Below are positions 25,735 to 33,011 of a stretch of DNA of 33,011 nucleotides, piece after piece (within the stretch, counting starts at the first letter, position 1; the number at the start of each line of letters is the position of its first letter). A program made the translations under genes and the position numbers. Source of the DNA: Bacteroidota bacterium (GTDB lineage Bacteria > Bacteroidota > Bacteroidia > Bacteroidales > Paludibacteraceae); contig JAFNAV010000032.1 of NCBI GenBank assembly GCA_017860345.1, positions 1 through 33,011 on the forward strand. Reading direction: 5' to 3'. The notes below the pieces were generated by a model. That model was not told where the DNA came from and ran no database searches. It saw only the letters and a list, made by a program, of their open reading frames with translations.

Positions 25735-27906
25735 ATGAAACGTTTTAGCATTTTATTATTTTTATCATGTATTTTACAACTTGCGTCGGCCAGCCTGCTG
25801 TACGATATTACCGATGGCAAATTCCGCTCCAAAGGTTTTGACACACCACGCTCAATGAATAATGGTGAAAATTACACACTGAATTTCGAAAGAAAAGCCA
25901 TCGTAATGTATAATTACAAAAGTGGCGCTACGGTAGATACAATATTCAGCATTGCCCAAATCAAAAAATGTCCTGTAAAGTCAATTGCCGGTTACATGTT
26001 CAGTCCGAATGAGCAAAAGCTACTCATTCACACAAATGTAAACTACAGATACAGAAGAACTTTTACTGCCGATTATTATGTATACGACATCAAGCGTAAA
26101 GAACTACAGCCACTTTCGGAAGAAGGTGCGCAGGAGGTGCCGCTGTTTTCGCCCGATAGCCGCTACATTGCTTTTGCCCGCAACAACAACCTGTTTATGA
26201 AAAAACTTGATTTCAATACCGAAATAGCCATTACAAAAGATGGCGAACCGGGCAAAATTATCAATGGCACGCCCGACTGGGTTTACGAGGAAGAATTTGA
26301 GGCAACAAGGCACTTTGCGTGGAGTCCCGACAGCAAATTACTGGCATTTATCAAATTCAACGAAACTGATATCCCTGAGTTTTCATTCCAACTTTACAAG
26401 AGCTTAAGTAAAGATGATGAAATAAACTTATATCCGGGCTTTAAAAAATTCAAATATCCGAAAGCCGGCGAAAACAACTCAAAAGTGTCGGTTTGCGTTT
26501 ACGACGACTTTAACAAGACCACCCGTGTTATGCAACTGCCCGACACTGATAAAGACTTTTATATCCCAAGGATTAAATGGACAAATTCGCCCGAGCAGCT
26601 GGCTATCTTTAAACTCAACCGTAACCAGAACCGGTTAGATATGTTTTTTACAAACCCTCGGTCGGCCGTAAGCAAATTAGTATTGCGCCAGGAAGACAAA
26701 TATTATGTCAACTACGAATACATCGACCTGATGCAGTTTACGGCAGACAATCAGTTCTTTTTTGGAGTAAGCGAACAAGATGGCTACAGCCATATCTACC
26801 AATACAGAATAAACGGCACGTTATTTAAACAAATTACAAAAGGCAACTGGGATGTTACCGACTTTTACGGATACGATGAAGCGAAGAAAGCAGTGTATTA
26901 TCAGTCGGCCGAAAGTTCACCCATGCAAAGAGATATTTACTCGGTAGATGCTAAAGGTAAAAAAACCAGATTAAGCAACGGCAAAGGCACTCACAACGCC
27001 TATTTTAATACCACAATGACTTGTTTTGCCGACAACGCATCCAGTCTTGAAAATCCTGGTACGGTGAGCCTCTATGATTTTGCCGGCAACCGAATCAGAA
27101 CCATTCAGAACAACGACGATATCAAGAAACTTTTTGCCGATTTAAACCTACCTGAAAAAGAGTTTTTCTGCTTCACAACGTCCGAAAACATTAGCCTCAA
27201 TGGCTGGATGCTAAAACCTGTCAACTTCGACCCGGGCAAAAAGTATCCGGTATTGCAGGTACAATACAGCGGCCCCGGCTCGCAGGAAGTACTTGACCGC
27301 TGGGATATTGACTGGGAGTACTACCTATCTACCAAAGGCTATGTGGTGGTGTGTGTTGATGGCAGGGGAACAGGTGCCCGGGGAGCAGAGTTCAGGAAGT
27401 GCACTTACCAACAATTAGGCATTCTCGAAACAAAAGATCAGGTGGAAACCGCAAAATACCTTGGCAAACTACCTTTTATCGACAAAAATCGTATCGGTAT
27501 CTGGGGATGGAGTTTTGGCGGCTCTATGACGCTTTGGAGTATGAGTACTGGCGAACAGGTATTCAAGGCAGGCGTCTCGGTAGCCCCTGTTACCGACTGG
27601 CGGTTATACAACACAGCTTACACAGAACGCTTTATGCGTAGTCCGCAGGAAAACTTTGATGGTTACAACAAAACATCAGCCATAAGCATGGCCGGCAAGC
27701 TCAATGGTAAATTATTGATAATTCATGGCTCGGCCGACGACAATGTACATGTGCAAAACACTATGCTATACATAGATAAGCTGGTAGAAGCCGACAAACA
27801 ATTTGAAATGCAGATTTATACTGATAAAAATCACAGTATCCTCGGCAAGCAAACAAGACGACATTTATACACCAGAATGAGCGATTTTTTATCAAACAAC
27901 CTTTAA
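25735..27906 (+). CDS. S9 family prolyl dipeptidyl peptidase (DPP4-type)
   Basis: Exported serine peptidase of 723 residues that probably removes X-Pro or X-Ala dipeptides from peptide N termini in the periplasm. It has a signal peptide (about 1-19), a beta-propeller domain (about 45-480) and a C-terminal alpha/beta hydrolase domain. The amino-terminus-binding Glu pair lies in WVYEEEFEA (Glu186-Glu187). The triad is Ser593 in WGWSFGGSM, Asp668 in HGSADDNVHVQN and His700 in TDKNHSI, all as in DPP4. Length matches the family. In Bacteroidota such enzymes serve peptide nutrition. Own promoter and a strong terminator, so a single-gene unit. Confidence 0.93.
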   Translation: MKRFSILLFLSCILQLASASLLYDITDGKFRSKGFDTPRSMNNGENYTLNFERKAIVMYNYKSGATVDTIFSIAQIKKCPVKSIAGYMFSPNEQKLLIHTNVNYRYRRTFTADYYVYDIKRKELQPLSEEGAQEVPLFSPDSRYIAFARNNNLFMKKLDFNTEIAITKDGEPGKIINGTPDWVYEEEFEATRHFAWSPDSKLLAFIKFNETDIPEFSFQLYKSLSKDDEINLYPGFKKFKYPKAGENNSKVSVCVYDDFNKTTRVMQLPDTDKDFYIPRIKWTNSPEQLAIFKLNRNQNRLDMFFTNPRSAVSKLVLRQEDKYYVNYEYIDLMQFTADNQFFFGVSEQDGYSHIYQYRINGTLFKQITKGNWDVTDFYGYDEAKKAVYYQSAESSPMQRDIYSVDAKGKKTRLSNGKGTHNAYFNTTMTCFADNASSLENPGTVSLYDFAGNRIRTIQNNDDIKKLFADLNLPEKEFFCFTTSENISLNGWMLKPVNFDPGKKYPVLQVQYSGPGSQEVLDRWDIDWEYYLSTKGYVVVCVDGRGTGARGAEFRKCTYQQLGILETKDQVETAKYLGKLPFIDKNRIGIWGWSFGGSMTLWSMSTGEQVFKAGVSVAPVTDWRLYNTAYTERFMRSPQENFDGYNKTSAISMAGKLNGKLLIIHGSADDNVHVQNTMLYIDKLVEADKQFEMQIYTDKNHSILGKQTRRHLYTRMSDFLSNNL

Positions 27907-27938
27907 TCAGGAGATAAGCAGCGCCGGAAATTAACAGG

Positions 27939-27988
27939 ATTAGGCAGAAAATGTGTTGTAAAACATTTTCTGCCTAATCTTTTTTTGT
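27939..27988 (+). terminator. Strong terminator after the DPP4-type gene
   Basis: ATTAGGCAGAAAATGT (27939-27954) and ACATTTTCTGCCTAAT (27963-27978) pair perfectly over 16 bp with an 8-base loop, followed by a run of T. Confidence 0.95.
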
Positions 27989-28017
27989 ACACTAAGTAAC
28001 GAAATGTATTAACTTTG
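27984..28017 (+). promoter_or_regulatory. Promoter of the sugar permease-glucokinase operon
   Basis: TTTG (27984-27987), a 22-base spacer and TAACTTTG (28010-28017) match the consensus. The -33 box lies in the T-run of the preceding terminator. The leader would be about 55 bases. Confidence 0.7.
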
Positions 28018-28078
28018 TCTGTCTTTTAAAAAACAAATTATCAAACTATACAACCAACTATTTTAATCCTTATTTTTT

Positions 28079-29350
28079 ATGAGTACTGAAAACAAAAATT
28101 ACGCATTGCCTATCGCAATGATGTTTGCATTGTTCTTTATGATTGCGTTTGTAACCGGACTGCCAAGTCCGATGGGAGTCATTGTAGCCAAGCAATTTGG
28201 TGCAACCAATTTCGAGTCGCAATTAGGTTTCCTCGGTAATTTCCTTGCTTATGCTTTTATGGGTATTCCGGCTGGAATAATGTTAAAGAAAATCGGATAC
28301 AAAAAAACTGCCCTTGCAGCCATTGCCGTAGGTTTTGTGGGAGTAAGTGTACAGTTCTTATCGGGACAAGCCGGTAGTTTTCCGGTATACCTGATAGGCG
28401 CCTTTATTTCAGGATTTTCCATGTGTATGCTTAATACTGTGGTAAACCCTATGCTGAATACGCTTGGCGGTGGAGGTAATCAGGGCAACAGGCTTCTCCA
28501 GTTTGGTGGCTCAATCAACTCAATTGGTGCAACCATCACACCTATGCTTGTAGGCTGGCTCATGGGCGCTGAAGCCGGACGCACAATCGAGAAAGCAAAC
28601 CCGGCCTTATTCCTTGCTTTAGGAATTTTCGCATTAGCATTTGTAGTACTGTCTTTTGTAAAGATACCAGAACCACATTTACAAAAAGCCGAAGAAAGAA
28701 AGGTAAAGAACCAGCACAGCCCTCTCTCTTTCCGCCACTTTATTTTTGGAGCTATTGCCATTTTTATTTATGTGGGTATTGAAATTGGCATCCCAAGTAC
28801 AGCCAATCTTTATATGACAGCTCAAACCACAGCAAGTAACCCCGGACTCGGTATTGACGCAACTATTGCAGGTAGTATTGTAGGTTTCTATTGGCTACTC
28901 ATGCTCGTAGGTCGTTTAACCGGTGCATCTATTGGTGCCAAAGTATCCAGCAAAGCCATGCTTATCACCGTTTCGTCTTTAGGGTTACTGTTTATCCTTT
29001 TAGCAATAATTAGCCCTAAAACACTTACTCTATCGGTGCCATTTATGGAAAACACCGTAGTCCCTGTCAGTGTAATTTTTCTGGTACTATGCGGTCTATG
29101 CACATCCATCATGTGGGGAGGTATTTTCAATCTTGCCGTTGAAGGGCTTGGTAAATATACCGCAGCAGCTTCCGGAATTTTTATGGTCATGGTTTGTGGT
29201 GGAGGTATAGTTCCTCTTCTGCAAGGTTTGGTATCTGACCATTTCGGATATATCAACAGCTATTGGGTAATGTTTGCTTGTCTTGCGTACATGTTATGGT
29301 ATGCACTTGTAGGTTGCAAAAATGTAAACAAAGACATTCCCGTAGAATAA
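28079..29350 (+). CDS. FucP/GlcP-type sugar MFS permease
   Basis: Twelve-helix sugar:proton symporter of the FHS (fucose-galactose-glucose) branch of the MFS, 423 residues. The N terminus has FMIAFVTGLPSPMG and GIPAGIMLKKIGYKK, and the segment NTVVNPMLNTLGGGGNQGNR is characteristic of Bacteroidota FucP/GlcP relatives. LQFGGSINSIGATITPML follows. It lies 43 bases before a ROK glucokinase gene on the same strand, so glucose or a similar hexose is the likely substrate by context. The exact sugar cannot be read from the sequence. Confidence 0.9.
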   Translation: MSTENKNYALPIAMMFALFFMIAFVTGLPSPMGVIVAKQFGATNFESQLGFLGNFLAYAFMGIPAGIMLKKIGYKKTALAAIAVGFVGVSVQFLSGQAGSFPVYLIGAFISGFSMCMLNTVVNPMLNTLGGGGNQGNRLLQFGGSINSIGATITPMLVGWLMGAEAGRTIEKANPALFLALGIFALAFVVLSFVKIPEPHLQKAEERKVKNQHSPLSFRHFIFGAIAIFIYVGIEIGIPSTANLYMTAQTTASNPGLGIDATIAGSIVGFYWLLMLVGRLTGASIGAKVSSKAMLITVSSLGLLFILLAIISPKTLTLSVPFMENTVVPVSVIFLVLCGLCTSIMWGGIFNLAVEGLGKYTAAASGIFMVMVCGGGIVPLLQGLVSDHFGYINSYWVMFACLAYMLWYALVGCKNVNKDIPVE

Positions 29351-29393
29351 TAAACTTCGATTATCAAATTTTTATATATAGAATAATTTTTTT

Positions 29394-30350
29394 ATGGAAA
29401 AACCATATGTGATAGGAATGGATATGGGAGGAACCAACACTGTATTTGGTGTGGTAGACGCCCGTGGAACCGTGATTTCGAAAAGTGCTATCAAAACCGG
29501 CACACACACCGATGTAAATCTTTATATCGACGATTTGTACGAAGAGATGATTAAACTCATAGAAGCTGCCGGAGGCGTAGATAAGTTCAAAGGAATGGGT
29601 ATAGGTGCTCCAAACGGCAACTACTACACAGGCAACATTGAATTTGCCCCCAACCTACCCTGGAAAGGCGTAGTTCCTTTTGCTAAATTAATGACTGAAA
29701 AGTTTGGAATTCCTGCCGCCCTCACCAACGATGCCAATGCAGCTGCTGTAGGCGAAATGACATACGGTGTAGCCCGCGGAATGAAAAATTTTATCATGAT
29801 TACCTTAGGAACCGGTGTAGGTAGTGGTATTGTGATTGATGGCAAGCTGGTATACGGGTACGATGGGTTTGCGGGCGAGCTGGGACACACTACAGCCATC
29901 CGCGAAAACGGCAGGCTTTGTGGATGTGGTAAATATGGCTGTTTGGAAACTTACTGCTCGGCCACCGGAGTGGCTCGTTCGGCTCGTGAAATTCTGGCTT
30001 CGAGCACTCAGGAAAGCCTGTTGCGCAATATCCCTGTAGACAGCATTACCTCAAAAGATGTTTTTGACGCAGCTATGGAAGGCGACGAAATAGCAAAAGA
30101 CATCTTTGCTTTTACAGGAAAAATACTCGGACAGAGTTTGGCCGATTTCGTAGCGTTTAGTGCACCGGAAGCCATTATATTGTTTGGCGGCTTATCAAAG
30201 GCCGGAGATTTAATTATGAATCCAATCCGCGAAAGCATGGAAAGCAATCTGCTTCCTTTGTGGAAAGGCAAAATCAAATTATTTTTCTCGGAATTAAAAG
30301 AGGCGGATGCAGCCGTATTGGGTGCCAGCGCTTTAGCCTGGGAATTGTAA
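29394..30350 (+). CDS. ROK family glucokinase
   Basis: Cytoplasmic sugar kinase of 318 residues that phosphorylates glucose (or a related hexose) at position 6. The ATP phosphate loop is GMDMGGTNT near 8-16, the catalytic base Asp113 lies in LTNDANAAAVGE, and ITLGTGVGSGIV is the second phosphate motif. The ROK zinc site is complete: GELGH with His165 and CGCGKYGCLE with Cys176, Cys178 and Cys183. Glu162 and His165 of the ELGH motif contact the sugar hydroxyls in known ROK kinases. No N-terminal helix-turn-helix is present, so it is a kinase and not a NagC-type repressor. Second gene of a two-gene operon with the permease. Confidence 0.93.
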   Translation: MEKPYVIGMDMGGTNTVFGVVDARGTVISKSAIKTGTHTDVNLYIDDLYEEMIKLIEAAGGVDKFKGMGIGAPNGNYYTGNIEFAPNLPWKGVVPFAKLMTEKFGIPAALTNDANAAAVGEMTYGVARGMKNFIMITLGTGVGSGIVIDGKLVYGYDGFAGELGHTTAIRENGRLCGCGKYGCLETYCSATGVARSAREILASSTQESLLRNIPVDSITSKDVFDAAMEGDEIAKDIFAFTGKILGQSLADFVAFSAPEAIILFGGLSKAGDLIMNPIRESMESNLLPLWKGKIKLFFSELKEADAAVLGASALAWEL

Positions 30351-30368
30351 AACAGACTGCTCAAAATA

Positions 30369-30404
30369 AAATAAACCCCGGAAAATTATTTCCGGGGTTT
30401 ATTT
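30369..30404. terminator. Bidirectional terminator between glucokinase and rplT
   Basis: AAATAAACCCCGGAAA (30369-30384) and TTTCCGGGGTTTATTT (30389-30404) pair perfectly over 16 bp with a 4-base loop. It is GC-rich in the core with T-rich outer arms, so it should stop both convergent transcripts. Confidence 0.95.
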
Positions 30405-30460
30405 GTTGTGTATGTTATTGTTCAAAATAAACAAAAACAGAACAGGCAAGTTAAATTGTG

Positions 30461-30811
30461 TTATGCGTTTTTAGCTTTAGCAACGATAGCTTTAAATGCT
30501 TCAGGATGATTCATTGCTAAATCGGCTAACACTTTACGATTCATTTCGATACCGGCTTTGTGCAAAGCTCCCATAAGTTTTGAGTAAGATAAACCTTCGA
30601 GACGTGCAGCAGCGTTGATACGCTGAATCCACAAAGCGCGGAAATTACGTTTATTATTTTTACGGTCGCGGTAAGCATACTGCAAACCTTTTTCCCATGT
30701 ATTTTTAGCAACGGTCCATACATTACGACGGCCGCCATAATAGCCTCTGGTAAGGCTAAGAATTCTTTTTCTTCTTTTACGTGAAGCAACGTGATTTACT
30801 GATCTTGGCAT
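30461..30811 (-). CDS. rplT: 50S ribosomal protein L20
   Basis: Ribosomal protein L20 of 116 residues, which binds 23S rRNA early in large subunit assembly and in many bacteria represses its own operon. The long basic N-terminal helix [20 protein letters not shown], the [14 protein letters not shown] segment, [21 protein letters not shown] and the end ([20 protein letters not shown]) are diagnostic. Last gene of infC-rpmI-rplT; the 110-base spacer before it contains small hairpins. Confidence 0.98.
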   Translation of the reverse strand: MPRSVNHVASRKRRKRILSLTRGYYGGRRNVWTVAKNTWEKGLQYAYRDRKNNKRNFRALWIQRINAAARLEGLSYSKLMGALHKAGIEMNRKVLADLAMNHPEAFKAIVAKAKNA

Positions 30812-30839
30812 AATTAAAAATGATTTGTGAATGTCAGCG

Positions 30840-30884
30840 TCGTGTTTTACACGAACTTTGGGCTAAGCACTCTGATTTTTCAGA
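30840..30884 (-). promoter_or_regulatory. Hairpins in the rpmI-rplT spacer, possible L20 control region
   Basis: TCGTGT/ACACGA (30840-30845 and 30849-30854, loop of 3) and TCTGA/TCAGA (30871-30875 and 30880-30884, loop of 4) lie in the 110-base gap before rplT. L20 autoregulation acts on leader RNA in other phyla; the link here is inferred only from position. Confidence 0.3.
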
Positions 30885-30921
30885 CTAAGAAAATTTTGTA
30901 AAAAAGATTTAATTCAACGAA

Positions 30922-31119
30922 TTATCTAACACAAAGCATTGCTTTTACGTTTTTCTCATCTACCGAAGCTACAATAGCATCGTGAGTAAGATTACGTTTT
31001 TGCTTGGTAGTTTTTTTCGTCAAAATGTGTCTTTTAAACGCATGTTTTCTTTTGACTTTTCCTGTTCCGGTAAGGGTAAACCTTTTTTTGGCACCGGAGT
31101 TAGTTTTCATTTTTGGCAT
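30922..31119 (-). CDS. rpmI: 50S ribosomal protein L35
   Basis: Small, very basic ribosomal protein of 65 residues. [20 protein letters not shown] and the following [20 protein letters not shown] are the L35 signature. It lies 29 bases downstream of infC and 110 bases upstream of rplT, the conserved order infC-rpmI-rplT. The C terminus [12 protein letters not shown] is typical for Bacteroidota. Confidence 0.98.
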   Translation of the reverse strand: MPKMKTNSGAKKRFTLTGTGKVKRKHAFKRHILTKKTTKQKRNLTHDAIVASVDEKNVKAMLCVR

Positions 31120-31148
31120 TTGTTTTTTGTATTTAAATTAAAAAAAAA

Positions 31149-31706
31149 TCACTTTGTTTTTTTGGGAGAAAATGTAATAATCATACGTTTTCCTTCGAGT
31201 TGCGGTAGTTGGTCTACTTTGGCATACTCTTCCAAATCATTGGCAAAACGGGCTAAGAGAACTTCTCCCTGGTCTTTAAACAAGATTGAACGACCTTTAA
31301 AGAAAACATAAGCCTTCACTTTACAGCCCTCTTTCAGGAATTCCTGAGCATGCTTCAACTTAAAGTTGTAATCGTGATCATCTGTTTGCGGTCCGAAACG
31401 GATCTCTTTCAAAACAACTTTAGCTGTCTTAGCTTTCTGTTCCTTTTCACGTTTTTTTTGCTGATACAAAAATTTTTGATAATCAATGATTTTGCAAACA
31501 GGCGGCACTGCATTGGGTGAGATCTCAACAAGATCTAACTCCAACTGATCAGCGATACGCATGGCTTCTTCAAATGAAAAAATGCCCTGTTCGACGTTAT
31601 CACCTACCAATCGTACTTCTTTAAGCCCCCTGATTTTCTCATTAATTCTATTGGGTTGTTCTTTTTCCCTACCCCTTTGAGGCTTGATAATCAATTGCTT
31701 AGCTAT
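31149..31706 (-). CDS. infC: Translation initiation factor IF-3, probable ATA start
   Basis: IF-3 binds the 30S subunit and checks start codon and initiator tRNA. The protein has the N-terminal domain with [35 protein letters not shown] and the linker [16 protein letters not shown], then the C-terminal domain with [20 protein letters not shown] and [13 protein letters not shown]. Start choice: the nearest ordinary start is TTG at 31694 (181 residues), but it lies 21 bases from the Shine-Dalgarno site. An in-frame ATA at 31706-31704 is 9 bases from AAGGAGG and gives (M)[11 protein letters not shown], 185 residues. No in-frame ATG or GTG exists before the stop at 31737-31739. IF-3 itself rejects such start codons, so an ATA start fits autoregulation as known for the AUU start of E. 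coli infC. Confidence 0.95.
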   Translation of the reverse strand: MAKQLIIKPQRGREKEQPNRINEKIRGLKEVRLVGDNVEQGIFSFEEAMRIADQLELDLVEISPNAVPPVCKIIDYQKFLYQQKKREKEQKAKTAKVVLKEIRFGPQTDDHDYNFKLKHAQEFLKEGCKVKAYVFFKGRSILFKDQGEVLLARFANDLEEYAKVDQLPQLEGKRMIITFSPKKTK

Positions 31707-31715
31707 TGCTTGTTT

Positions 31716-31722
31716 CCTCCTT
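31716..31722 (-). promoter_or_regulatory. Strong Shine-Dalgarno site of infC
   Basis: AAGGAGG on the - strand (31722-31716). The spacing is 9 bases to the in-frame ATA and 21 to the TTG, which supports the ATA as the start codon. Confidence 0.85.
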
Positions 31723-31766
31723 AATTTAATTAAAAATTATTTTATCTCTAATGCTTTTTGAGCGCG

Positions 31767-31798
31767 CAAATATAATACATTTTTTTGAATTATTCACA
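31767..31798 (-). promoter_or_regulatory. Promoter of the infC-rpmI-rplT operon
   Basis: On the - strand TGTG (31798-31795, one mismatch to TTTG), a 20-base spacer and TATATTTG (31774-31767) match the consensus. The leader to the ATA start would be about 50-55 bases. Confidence 0.6.
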
Positions 31799-31849
31799 CT
31801 ATAGTCCTAATAATTAAATAAAAAAAAGTCTGTGTGAAAATTACAATCT

Positions 31850-32986
31850 TCATTTCCGGGCCAGGTAAAGTTCAATTCTATCCATGGCTTCAGCTATTTT
31901 TTCGATGGAATTAGCATACGAGAATCGCAAGAAACCTTCACCTCCGGTTCCAAAATCGATTCCGGGGGTAATTCCCACGTGAGCCTTCTCAAGCAAGTCA
32001 AACGCAAATCCATAGGAGTCGACCGTAAACTTACGTGCATCGCAAAAAATATAAAATGCTCCCTGCGGTTCGGTATGAATTACAAAGCCCATAGCTTTAA
32101 GGCGCTGTATCATATAAAGACGTCGCTCGTTGTACACCTCTTTCATTCGCTCCACATCGTCGGCAGCCTGTTCCAGTGCGGCTATCCCTGCGCTTTGGGC
32201 GGTACTGGGTGCACAAATAAACAGGTTTTGTTGCAATATCTGCAGCGAACGGATATACTTCTGCGGAGCTATGACATAGCCCAGCCTGAGTCCGGTCATG
32301 GCAAAACGCTTTGAAAACCCACTAATAACAAAAGCCTCCCTGGTAAATTCGAGCACTGTGCGTGCTTTAGCTCCATATATCAAACCATGATAAATTTCAT
32401 CAGAGATAAGAGGTACTCCCAAACTGGCAAGTCCTTCGTACACCTCATCGGCAACGAGGGTTCCGGTTGGGTTCATCGGCGAATTCACAAAAATAGCCTT
32501 TGTACGGTCGGTTATCTTTTTCTTTATATCATTAATATTGTATTGAAAGCCTTCTTCGGCCGACAAATCAACAAAAACCGGTTCGGCATGACAGGACAAA
32601 GCAAAGTTTTTGTAACACGGATATCCCGGGTTCGACATGATAATTTCATCGCCGGCATTGCAAAGCAACATAAGTACCATTAATATGGCCGGCGACGACC
32701 CCGAAGTCACCAGCACACATCCGGGATCAACATCTACCTTATACTCTTTTTTATAAAATGCGGATATGGATTGCCTGAGCGCCAAATCGCCCAACGAATG
32801 GGTGTAATGCGTTTTTCCGGCCATCTGGGCATCTACGGCAGCCCGGGCAATAAGCTCGGGAACATCAAAATCGGGCTCACCAACTTCGAGGTGAATTACA
32901 TCAGCCCCCTCACGTTCCAGCTCATGAGCACGCTCAAGCACATCCATCACAATAAAAGGAGTCATTCTTTCGAGGGTTCGATTCAT
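31850..32986 (-). CDS. Class I/II PLP-dependent aminotransferase
   Basis: Fold type I aminotransferase of 378 residues, the usual size. The substrate and PLP motifs are VIHLEVGEPDFDVPE near the N terminus, HYTHSLGDLALRQSI, SNPGYPCYKNF, NSPMNPTGT, ISDEIYHGLIYG, and the PLP lysine Lys226 in SGFSKRFAMTGLRLGY. RFSYAN near the end contains the Arg that binds the substrate carboxylate. It is closest in pattern to aspartate/tyrosine-type aminotransferases of the I-gamma type; the exact amino acid cannot be told from sequence alone. It precedes infC by about 145 bases with a separate infC promoter in the gap, so probably not in the same transcript. Confidence 0.93.
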   Translation of the reverse strand: MNRTLERMTPFIVMDVLERAHELEREGADVIHLEVGEPDFDVPELIARAAVDAQMAGKTHYTHSLGDLALRQSISAFYKKEYKVDVDPGCVLVTSGSSPAILMVLMLLCNAGDEIIMSNPGYPCYKNFALSCHAEPVFVDLSAEEGFQYNINDIKKKITDRTKAIFVNSPMNPTGTLVADEVYEGLASLGVPLISDEIYHGLIYGAKARTVLEFTREAFVISGFSKRFAMTGLRLGYVIAPQKYIRSLQILQQNLFICAPSTAQSAGIAALEQAADDVERMKEVYNERRLYMIQRLKAMGFVIHTEPQGAFYIFCDARKFTVDSYGFAFDLLEKAHVGITPGIDFGTGGEGFLRFSYANSIEKIAEAMDRIELYLARK

Positions 32987-33011
32987 AAATCAATCAGTTA
33001 GTAATTACTCT

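Noticed and set aside
1-33011. tRNA, rRNA, CRISPR arrays, insertion sequences or attachment sites
   Set aside because: No T-loop-like motifs, regular spaced repeats, transposase motifs or long terminal inverted repeats were seen in the gaps between genes.

Overview
The window looks like a chromosomal piece of a Bacteroidota (order Bacteroidales-like) genome. The signs are low GC, A-rich translation starts with few Shine-Dalgarno sites, many TAnnTTTG -7 promoter boxes with upstream TTG/TTTG, a pectate lyase ending in a type IX secretion sorting domain, an OmpA/TSP3-type outer membrane protein, the single-chain large PurL, and IF3/L20 sequences close to those of Bacteroidales. No rRNA, tRNA, CRISPR array, transposase or phage gene was found. 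No gene-free gap exceeds 300 bases.

Layout. (1) 48-5106: a 1202-residue multi-sensor NtrY-like histidine kinase converges on an OmpA-family protein whose last codons lie in a GC-richer, strongly palindromic patch. (2) 5362-12424: an RDD membrane protein is divergent from a tight six-gene operon: SpoIIM/DUF95, a polytopic membrane protein, DUF4129, DUF4350, MoxR AAA+ ATPase and DUF58. This is the most system-like locus here; no BatA/BatB-type VWA protein is present. (3) 12597-17590: a DUF805 protein with a structured leader, a T9SS-type pectate lyase, an exported protein of unknown function, and an FLVCR-like MFS transporter. (4) 17832-25491: PurL, an AAA_14/DUF4143 ATPase, a DoxX protein, tRNA hydroxylase TrhO and a patatin-like lipase. 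(5) 25735-30350: a DPP4-type serine peptidase, then a sugar permease plus ROK glucokinase cassette. (6) 30461-32986: rplT, rpmI and infC (transcribed infC to rplT) preceded by a class I aminotransferase. infC appears to start at a rare ATA codon, 9 nt after a strong Shine-Dalgarno sequence.

How the genes work together. The six-gene operon probably encodes a membrane-bound assembly remodelled by MoxR. The permease and ROK kinase form an uptake-and-phosphorylation pair. infC-rpmI-rplT is the conserved translation operon, probably self-regulated by IF3 through its start codon and possibly by L20 through the rpmI-rplT spacer. The other genes look like independent units separated by clear hairpin terminators.

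Nothing here is certainly a new defence or mobile system. The strongest second-look items are the ATA start of infC, the MoxR/SpoIIM/DUF4350 operon, the palindromic replacement-like end of the OmpA gene and the very large sensor kinase. All calls come from reading the sequence, without database searches.
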